Of a stretch of 64,000 bases of DNA, positions 57,731 to 64,000 are shown in pieces; position 1 is the stretch's first letter, and the number at the start of each line of letters is the position of its first letter. Location: NCBI RefSeq assembly GCF_000517265.1, contig NZ_AYSJ01000011.1:310091-374090 (forward strand), written 5' to 3'. Source of the DNA: Photorhabdus khanii NC19 (GTDB lineage Bacteria; Pseudomonadota; Gammaproteobacteria; Enterobacterales; Enterobacteriaceae). Position numbers and translations under genes: made by a program. The notes under the pieces were generated by a model. The model had not been told where the DNA came from. It saw nothing but the letters and a program-made list of their open reading frames with translations, and made no database searches.

Positions 57731-58440
57731 TGCCAACCATGCAGATTGGACCGTTCAATTTACAGTTAAATCGCAAAGCGATTAAAAATCTGCATATCAG
57801 TGTATTACCCCCGGATGGACGGGTACGCGTATCTGCGCCTGAGCATATGACAGAAACCGCCATACGTATGGCGGTGATTTCGCGTATCCCCTGGATTAAA
57901 AAGCAACAACGTCATTTTCTTAACCAGCCCAGACAATCCGAGCGGGAAATGGTTGGCGGTGAATCTCACTATCTATGGGGTCGTCGATACAGATTACGTA
58001 TACAGGAACGTATTGGCCGCCATGAAATTAACATGGCAGGAAATAACAAAATGTTAATGTATGTGAACCCAGGAACCACTTTAGAGAAAAAAGCATTAGT
58101 GTTGTCTGAATTCTACCGTCAAGAAATCAAAATTCGGATAGAAAAGCTGTTAACACAATGGGTGCCACGAGTGGGGGTTCCACTTCCCAATTGGGGAGTA
58201 AAAAAAATGAAAACAAAATGGGGAACCTGTAACACAGAAACCAAGCGCATTTGGCTTAACCTTGAGTTGGCCAAGAAACCGCCCGAATGCCTTGAATACA
58301 TCTTAGTACATGAGCTGGTACACCTTCTGGAGCGACATCATAACGATCATTTCCGTGCTCATATGAATCGGCTAATACCTAATTGGCGTGAACATCGGAA
58401 TTTGCTCAACAATATGCCACTGGCTTTTGATAGTTGGTAA
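57730..58440 (+). CDS. YgjP/SprT-like zinc metallopeptidase (DUF45) encoded after hsdR
   Basis: The 236-residue protein has the signature KTKWGTCNTETKRIWLNLEL and the zinc motif HELVHLLERHHNDHF (HExxH plus a downstream H). These define the YgjP-like M48-related family. Start and hsdR stop share a base (TAATG), so it is part of the hsd transcript. Such genes are often found after type I systems, and their role is not settled: protein turnover, or cleavage of a subunit, are ideas. Confidence 0.9.
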   Translation: MPTMQIGPFNLQLNRKAIKNLHISVLPPDGRVRVSAPEHMTETAIRMAVISRIPWIKKQQRHFLNQPRQSEREMVGGESHYLWGRRYRLRIQERIGRHEINMAGNNKMLMYVNPGTTLEKKALVLSEFYRQEIKIRIEKLLTQWVPRVGVPLPNWGVKKMKTKWGTCNTETKRIWLNLELAKKPPECLEYILVHELVHLLERHHNDHFRAHMNRLIPNWREHRNLLNNMPLAFDSW

Positions 58441-58503
58441 TATTAAGACATCACAGCTTAATATTACCGACGATCTATTTCTATCCAATCTTAAGGAACA
58501 GCT

Positions 58504-58551
58504 ATGGGACAAATTCTACATCAGTGCGCCACATCGACTGAGGCAATACTA
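58504..58551 (+). pseudogene. N-terminal fragment of an IS-type transposase
   Basis: ATG reads MGQILHQCATSTEAIL and hits a stop. This opening matches the common start MGQ(I/V)LHGCATTTEA of IS481-type transposases as I recall them. Only 16 codons remain, no terminal repeats were recognised, and the stop ends it, so it is an IS relic beside the hsd operon. Confidence 0.5.
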
Positions 58552-58751
58552 TGAATATATTTGCAAACAGTAGACTATTGAACCAGAAAGGTTCACTATG
58601 AACCCTATCCCCCAATGCTGGGGCTGGAACAAGAATCAAATTCAGGGTATTAATGTTGACTGTCAATTTTCATTTTTTTAGCTGATATAATGTATCGCTA
58701 TTATTGAACGATTAATTCTGAAAACAATTTTTCTTGTGATATAGAAACAAG

Positions 58752-58781
58752 ATACTATGATCGGTATAACTCAGTCTATTT
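58752..58781 (+). repeat. Right copy of imperfect direct repeat flanking the hsd island
   Basis: It matches 50311-50340 at 25 of 30 positions, with further similarity after it. It lies about 310 bases beyond the end of the metallopeptidase gene and brackets the hsd genes. Confidence 0.6.
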
Positions 58782-59006
58782 GGTGACTTTTCACAATTGA
58801 GCCGTCTACTATCTTGAAACGTTATTCAGTAAACCCGGCAAATATCACCGGGTGTTACGAGGCGTTTTTTTAACATTAAGGCATCATGATGGCTTTCGGA
58901 ATGATAAAGGGCTCCTCTGAACCTGCTCCTCATTGGCAGAAGAAAATAAATAGTAAATTTTGTCCTCGACTAATGGGTTTGCCCTCATTTTTATTACAGG
59001 CTCGCT

Positions 59007-59378
59007 TTGGTAGATAATGAAGTTTATGTTAACGGTTCAAAAAATTTCTCTGAAAGCTCTGCTGTTGTTCTTAGACATATTTTTCATCTGTCACTGTTGA
59101 CTGCAAGTCTTGATAAATCATATATGCGCATGCCCCGTTTTTTAATGCTTGATGGTATAGATGATGGCGGTATGGAGAAAGAGAGAAGCCATAATTTACA
59201 AAAAATTATTATTGAAGAAGCGGAAAACTACACACATGATTTTCAATTGATTTATGCAACATCGGAAATCAATCCAGAGTACGATAATACGAACTTGATA
59301 GTAGGTCGTTATTTCAATCCTGAGGATAGGTCTCTGAATGTTAACTACACAGGAATTGATAAAGATCTTTTAGGCTGA
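59007..59378 (+). pseudogene. C-terminal fragment of an SMC/AAA-type ATPase
   Basis: The 123-codon frame (TTG start) reads NGSKNFSESSAVVLRHIFHL, then MPRFLMLDGIDDGGMEKERS, then DFQLIYATSEINPE. FLMLDGIDD is a Walker B followed by a D-loop, and NFSESS resembles an ABC-type signature region, as in ATPases of DNA-repair or phage-defence type. The Walker A half is missing and no ribosome-binding site is seen. It is most likely the tail of a truncated defence ATPase. Confidence 0.6.
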
Positions 59379-59553
59379 AACAACAAATGTCATGTATTTA
59401 GGTGCATGACATTGCATCTATTGTTGATACTTTACTAACAGCTGACTTTATGTAAATTAACTTCAGTTGAATAGAAAATAGCTGAAAGCCTTGTGTGACA
59501 CGGATTTTAGGCACAAAAAAGACGTCAGTTGATGTCCATTGATGTTCTGCTGG

Positions 59554-59564
59554 GGCGGAAGATC
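59554..59564. other. att-like partial duplicate of the selC 3' end
   Basis: GGCGGAAGATC repeats the 3' end of selC (60254-60264), followed by similar but shifted GAGTC. It lies immediately beyond the integrase relic, exactly 700 bases away from the tRNA copy. A remnant attachment site is likely. Confidence 0.5.
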
Positions 59565-59579
59565 GAGCTCGAGTCACTC

Positions 59580-60252
59580 TTTATCACCTTACCCCTTCTT
59601 GCGCATTTCCATTACTGCATCATCTCCCGCCTCCCTTTCAGATACTGAACATGATTGTAAGTCCCACGAATAGCATTCCTATCCACATGAGCAAGTTGTG
59701 TCTTAATCTAGGTAGAGTTACATGCAGAATTGTACTCAGTACGGCCAGTGGCAATGGCGTAGCGAAAGACTTCATCACAGCGCACCTTACGCATCTTCTC
59801 TAATGCACCAAGCTTTTACCATTCGGCGCAAAGCCTCAAGCAATTCCATTGGTTTAATTTCGGCAATAGGGCGTTTGCCACAATGAAGGGAAAGATACCC
59901 TTCTCGAAAGTATCGATAATCTCGTCGCGATAACGTGGAGACCAGCGGTCGGCTTTTTGTTGATGCCACTCACGGACAATAGCTTAGAAAGTGTTTTCAA
60001 AGCTGAGCTTATGGGTGATTTTCCCTGCTTTCTTGACCTCGCCAGAGTCGCTTCCCGCTACCAGCACTTTCTTTGCTGCTTCACGCTTTTCCTACGCTTC
60101 AGCGAGTGAAACCTCTGGGTAAACGCCAAAAGCTAGGCGCTTTTCTTTACCGGCGTAACGGTACTTCATTCGCCAGTAGCGCGAACCGCTGGTCATCACT
60201 TCAAGATAAAGCCTGCCACTATCGGAGAGCTTATAAGGCTTGTCTTTAGACT
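59580..60252 (-). pseudogene. P4-type tyrosine integrase relic at selC
   Basis: The minus strand reads KDKPYKLSDSGRLYLEVMTS, MKYRYAGKEKRLAFGVYPEV, SLAEA-stop, then KITHKLSFENTF-stop, REWHQQKADRWSPRYRDEII and, in a shifted frame, GKRPIAEIKPMELLEALRR. Then EKMRKVR and EVFRYAIATGRTEYN appear, and after a jump LAHVDRNAIRGTYNHVQYL. At least three stops, a frameshift and a deletion of most of the catalytic domain are evident. The N-terminal end is fused to the tRNA 3' end. It marks a former island integrated at selC. Confidence 0.85.
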
Positions 60253-60347
60253 TGGCGGAAGATCACAGGAGTCGAACCTGCCAGAGACCGCTGGCGGCCT
60301 CATCTGGATTTGAAGTCCAGCCGCCCCACCGGGGACGATGATCTTCC
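60253..60347 (-). tRNA. selC: tRNA-Sec (anticodon TCA)
   Basis: A 95-base tRNA read on the minus strand: GGAAGATCATCG at the 5' end, anticodon loop CTTCAAA (TCA), a long variable arm with GCCGCCAGCGGT, T-loop GGTTCGACTCC and CCA encoded at the 3' end. This matches enterobacterial selC closely. It inserts selenocysteine at UGA in, for example, formate dehydrogenases. selC is a well-known island integration site. Confidence 0.97.
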
Positions 60348-60579
60348 ATATCAATACGAAAGAATTATGAAAATATGCCGATTATAGCGCGTACTGTAAG
60401 GCTTCTGAATCGATCTGTGGAAACAATTCATCAATTTCCTAAAAAGCATTAAATTTTGTTGTTAAAAAACTCAATATTCGCGTTGAGTTTGCCGAATTTT
60501 ACCTACATCTTATTAGCCGATACCCATTACGATACACTGCTCATTCAACAATGTATCCCAAGCACAAACAGGACCCTAT
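60348..60579. promoter_or_regulatory. Divergent promoter region between selC and prlC
   Basis: About 230 bases with no ORF. It must hold the prlC promoter (plus) and the selC promoter (minus). I do not assign individual boxes. Confidence 0.4.
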
Positions 60580-62622
60580 ATGACTAATCCGTTACTCGTT
60601 CCATCAGGTTTACCAAAATTTTCTTCTATTAAACCAGAACATGTTGTTCCTGCTGTAAAAGAAGTCATTGCAAATTACCGCCAAACCGTCGAAAAAATCC
60701 TGGCCGAGAATACCATTTTTACCTGGGACAATCTGTGTCAGCCACTGGCTGAAGCAAATGATAAACAGTCACGTGCATGGTCACCAGTCAATCATTTGAA
60801 TTCGGTTAAAAACAGTCCGGAGCTGCGTGCAGTCTACGAAGAAAGTTTACCATTGCTGTCTGAATTCAGTACCTGGTTAGGTCAACACAAGGGCCTATAT
60901 CAAGCGTATAAGTCATTACGTGAGAGTGCTGAGTTTGAGAAACTCTCTCAACCTCAACGCAAAGCTGTCGAAAATTCACTGCGCGATTTTAAACTGTCAG
61001 GTATCGGTCTGCCTGAGGCGAAACAGAAACGTTATGGCGAGATTAGTGCACGTTTGTCAGATTTAAGTTCTCAATTCAGCAATAATGTGCTTGATGCCAC
61101 TATGGGCTGGACCAAGTTAATTACTGATGTAGAAGATCTGTCTGGTCTGCCTGAAAGTGCGATTGCCGCAGCTAAAGCTCAGGCAGAAGCAAGAGGAAAA
61201 AAAGGCTGGCTGCTGACTTTGGAAGCGCCAAGTTATCAACCGGTTATCACTTATGCAGAAGACCGTGAATTGCGTCGGGAAATTTATCATGCTTATCAAA
61301 CTCGTGCTTCTGATCAAGGCCCAAATGCCGGTAAATGGGATAACAGTGAAGTGATGGCTGAACTCCTTGCACTACGTCATGAGCAAGCCCAATTGCTTGG
61401 TTTCAAAAATTATGCTGAACAATCTCTTGCAACCAAAATGGCAAAAACCCCTAAGGAAGTTTTGGATTTTCTGAATGATTTGACAAAACGCGCTCATCCA
61501 CAAGGTGAAGAAGAAGTAGATGAGTTAAAATGTTTTGCGAAATGGCATCATTGCGCCTACGAGCTAGAAGCTTGGGATATGGCTTATTATGCCGAAAAAC
61601 AAAAACAGCATAAGTTTTCTATTAATGACGAACAGTTACGTCCTTATTTCCCTGAGCAACGGGCTGTTGAAGGGCTATTTGAAGTTATTCGCCGTATCTA
61701 TGGCATTACAGCCAAAGAGCGCCATGATATAGAAACCTGGCACCCGGATGTCCGTTTCTTCGATTTATATGATGACAAAAATGAGCTACACGGCAGTTTC
61801 TATATGGATCTCTATGCGCGCGAACATAAACGGGGCGGCGCCTGGATGGATGAATGTATCAGCAAGATGCGCCATTCCAATGGCGAACTGCAAAAGCCTG
61901 TCGCTTATCTGAACTGTAACTTCAACAAACCTGTTGGCGGTAAACCAGCGCTGTTCACCCACAATGAAGTAAACACACTGTTCCATGAGTTCGGCCACTG
62001 TCTGCACCTGATGCTAACTCAGATTGAAACTGCTGCTGTTTCCGGTACTAATGGTGTGCCATGGGATGCGGTTGAGATGCCAAGCCAGTTCATGGAAAAT
62101 TGGTGCTGGAAACCAGAAGCACTGGCATTTATTTCTGGTCACTATGAAACTAAAGAGCCTCTGCCACAATCTATGCTGGATAATCTTTTAGCAGCGAAAA
62201 ACTATCAAGCTGCAATGGCTATGCTACGTCAGCTTGAGTTTGGTCAGTTCGATTTCCGCCTGCATGTTGAGTATGATCCGGCGAAAGGTGCTCAGATCAT
62301 GCAAACCTTGAAGAAAGTGAAAAAATTGGTTTCCGTAGTACCTTCACCTAAATGGGCCCGTTTCCCTCACTCATTCAGTCATATTTTCTCCGGTGGTTAT
62401 GCCGCAGGTTACTACAGCTATCTGTGGGCTGAAGTGCTGGCAGCTGATGCCTTTTCACGCTTCGAAGAAGAAGGGATTTTCAACCGCGAAACCGGCCAAT
62501 CTTTCCTTGATAACCTTCTGTCCCGTGGTGGTTCCGAAGATCCAATGGAACTGTTCAAACGTTTCCGTGGCCGTGAACCCAAACTGGATGCCATGCTACG
62601 TAGTTCTGGTATCAAGGGATAA
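60580..62622 (+). CDS. prlC: Oligopeptidase A
   Basis: The 680-residue M3 metallopeptidase has the zinc motif HEFGH at about residue 469 ([14 protein letters not shown]), NVPWDAVE-type [17 protein letters not shown] and the C-terminal [25 protein letters not shown]. It degrades signal peptides and other short peptides in the cytosol. rsmJ follows five bases later, as in E. coli. Confidence 0.97.
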   Translation: MTNPLLVPSGLPKFSSIKPEHVVPAVKEVIANYRQTVEKILAENTIFTWDNLCQPLAEANDKQSRAWSPVNHLNSVKNSPELRAVYEESLPLLSEFSTWLGQHKGLYQAYKSLRESAEFEKLSQPQRKAVENSLRDFKLSGIGLPEAKQKRYGEISARLSDLSSQFSNNVLDATMGWTKLITDVEDLSGLPESAIAAAKAQAEARGKKGWLLTLEAPSYQPVITYAEDRELRREIYHAYQTRASDQGPNAGKWDNSEVMAELLALRHEQAQLLGFKNYAEQSLATKMAKTPKEVLDFLNDLTKRAHPQGEEEVDELKCFAKWHHCAYELEAWDMAYYAEKQKQHKFSINDEQLRPYFPEQRAVEGLFEVIRRIYGITAKERHDIETWHPDVRFFDLYDDKNELHGSFYMDLYAREHKRGGAWMDECISKMRHSNGELQKPVAYLNCNFNKPVGGKPALFTHNEVNTLFHEFGHCLHLMLTQIETAAVSGTNGVPWDAVEMPSQFMENWCWKPEALAFISGHYETKEPLPQSMLDNLLAAKNYQAAMAMLRQLEFGQFDFRLHVEYDPAKGAQIMQTLKKVKKLVSVVPSPKWARFPHSFSHIFSGGYAAGYYSYLWAEVLAADAFSRFEEEGIFNRETGQSFLDNLLSRGGSEDPMELFKRFRGREPKLDAMLRSSGIKG

Positions 62623-62627
62623 TCAGG

Positions 62628-63371
62628 GTGGGTATCTGTTTAATCTGTGAACAAGGCGCTGATAGCAGCGCCTTATCTCAACTGGCAGAGCGCTGGCAAC
62701 TGGTACATGACGAAAGCGCTGTCATGGCATTGGTTCTTACACCTCAACACCTCGAACTCCGCAAAAGGGATGAGCCCAAACTGGGCGGCATCTATGTGGA
62801 TTTTGTATCAGGCACAATGGCACATCGCCGCCGCTTTGGTGGCGGACGAGGTGAAGCGGTTGCTAAAGCCGTAGGGATCAAAAAAGATTATCTGCCAACC
62901 GTCGTAGATGCTACCGCTGGTCTGGGACGTGATGCCTTTGTACTGGCATCACTGGGTTGTCATGTCAGAATGCTGGAACGCCATCCTGTGGTCGCGGCAT
63001 TACTAGATGATGGGCTTCAACGTGGTTACCAGGATGAAGAAATCGGCAGCTGGCTGAAAGAACGCATGACATTGCTCCATGCCTCCAGCATCACAGCGCT
63101 GACCGATATTACACCACAGCCCGATGTGGTTTATCTTGATCCTATGTATCCACATAAGCAGAAAAGTGCATTAGTGAAGAAAGAGATGCGGGTGTTTCAG
63201 TCTCTGGTTGGTGCTGATGAAGATGCTGATAATTTGCTATCCCCTGCACAAGCTCTGGCAAAACGCCGTGTCGTGGTAAAGCGACCTGATTATGCAGAAC
63301 CCTTAGCTGGAGTAGCTGCATCAGCGGCTATTACCACAAAAAACCACCGTTTTGATATCTATCCTTGTTAA
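62628..63371 (+). CDS. rsmJ: 16S rRNA (guanine-1516 N2)-methyltransferase
   Basis: The 247-residue SAM methyltransferase begins at GTG (MGICLICEQ). It has [20 protein letters not shown], the SAM motif [30 protein letters not shown] and the catalytic [18 protein letters not shown]. It methylates G1516 of 16S rRNA. Coupled to prlC by a short gap. Confidence 0.95.
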   Translation: MGICLICEQGADSSALSQLAERWQLVHDESAVMALVLTPQHLELRKRDEPKLGGIYVDFVSGTMAHRRRFGGGRGEAVAKAVGIKKDYLPTVVDATAGLGRDAFVLASLGCHVRMLERHPVVAALLDDGLQRGYQDEEIGSWLKERMTLLHASSITALTDITPQPDVVYLDPMYPHKQKSALVKKEMRVFQSLVGADEDADNLLSPAQALAKRRVVVKRPDYAEPLAGVAASAAITTKNHRFDIYPC

Positions 63372-63406
63372 AACATCAGCCGCATATTGCGGCTGATCAC
63401 GTTAAT

Positions 63407-64000
63407 TTACAGGATCCCCTGAGAGAGCATAGCGTCAGCCACTTTTACAAATCCGGCAATATTCGCACCCTGAACATAATTGGTCTGTTTGCTCTCGCCA
63501 CCATACTCAACACAGGCGTGATGAATATCCAGCATAATGTGATGCAAACGTGCATCCACTTTCTCAGCCTTCCAGCCTAAACGTGCTGCGTTCTGCGCCA
63601 TTTCCAAACCAGATGTTGCCACGCCACCCGCGTTGGCTGCTTTACCTGGTGCGAATAGCACGCCTGCTTCAATAAAGGCTTCAGTCGCTGAAATGGTTGC
63701 TGGCATATTCGCGCCTTCAGCGACAGCTTTAACGCCATTCTGGATAAGGACCTTAGCCGCATCTAAATCCAACTCGTTCTGGGTAGCGCATGGCAAAGCG
63801 ATATCAACTGGCACAGACCAGGGTTGTAACCCTTTCAGGAAAGTCAGCCCCCGCTCTTTGGCATATTCTTCCACCCGGCCATAGTGCTGGTTTTTAATCT
63901 CTTCAAGGTGAGCCAGTTTCTCCAGCGTGAAACCTTCTTCATCAACCACTGTGCCACCGGAATCAGAAGCGGTAACCACTTTCGCCCCCAGCGCCATACA
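63407..64000 (-). CDS. gdhA: NADP-dependent glutamate dehydrogenase, C-terminal part (5' end outside window)
   Basis: The minus-strand frame is open at the right window edge. It encodes the last about 198 residues of GdhA: ALGAKVVTASDSGGTVVDEE (dinucleotide-binding), LPCATQNELD, EGANMPATISA, ANAGGVATSGLEMAQNA and HHIMLDIHHACVEYG. It makes glutamate from 2-oxoglutarate and ammonia using NADPH. The frame continues in one piece to the edge. Confidence 0.95.
   Translation of the reverse strand, partial: CMALGAKVVTASDSGGTVVDEEGFTLEKLAHLEEIKNQHYGRVEEYAKERGLTFLKGLQPWSVPVDIALPCATQNELDLDAAKVLIQNGVKAVAEGANMPATISATEAFIEAGVLFAPGKAANAGGVATSGLEMAQNAARLGWKAEKVDARLHHIMLDIHHACVEYGGESKQTNYVQGANIAGFVKVADAMLSQGIL

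Noticed and set aside
59787-59969. Stand-alone small gene on the minus strand
   Set aside because: It is one frame-shifted piece of the decayed integrase (GKRPIAEIKPMELL segment).

Overview
The window looks like a chromosomal segment of an entomopathogenic Morganellaceae bacterium, most probably Photorhabdus (Xenorhabdus is the alternative). The core gene order is enterobacterial: greB-tex-feoABC, bioH/gntX-nfuA, glpEGR-glpD, selC, prlC-rsmJ, gdhA. Between these blocks lie AT-rich accessory islands with natural-product genes, tandem paralogs, toxin-antitoxin remnants and a type I restriction island. Two tandem 100-residue proteins resembling the Photorhabdus crystalline inclusion proteins CipA/CipB support the genus guess. 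All calls come from reading the sequence and remembered family features; no database search was run.

Layout. 1-5.5 kb: the 3' end of an NRPS (T-C-A-T-TE) coupled to an FAD monooxygenase. 5.7-6.35 kb: a parDE module whose toxin gene carries an internal amber codon. 6.6-12.8 kb: greB, tex and feoABC. 12.9-13.6 kb: a HigBA-like toxin-antitoxin pair. 13.7-19.7 kb: bioH, gntX, nfuA, glpE, glpG, glpR and glpD, with CRP and GlpR sites before glpD. 20.1-22.1 kb: an AlbA_2/Schlafen-type ATPase-like gene with a heptapeptide tandem repeat. 22.2-32.0 kb: a complete glucuronate catabolic locus (uxaC, uxuB, uxuA, kdgK, eda) with a TRAP transporter and a GntR/FadR-type regulator. Palindromic TGGTTGACCA-type operators and a CRP site lie between its divergent arms.

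32.6-46.8 kb is the most unusual part. It holds a YadA-head-like protein without signal peptide or membrane anchor and three tandem paralogous beta-lactamase-fold serine hydrolases. A compact group follows: amidinotransferase, desaturase, 2-oxoglutarate/Fe(II)-type oxygenase and EamA exporter, which together suggest a guanidino-type small molecule. Two Cip-like genes, each with its own nearly identical promoter, and a secreted alpha/beta hydrolase complete the region.

46.9-50.2 kb: ada, alkA and a cytochrome P450. 50.7-58.4 kb: an hsdM-hsdS-hsdR operon ending in a YgjP-type metallopeptidase gene, flanked by short imperfect direct repeats. 58.4-60.3 kb: a graveyard of IS, ATPase and integrase fragments ending at selC (tRNA-Sec), the likely old integration site. 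60.6-64 kb: core genes prlC, rsmJ and the 3' part of gdhA.
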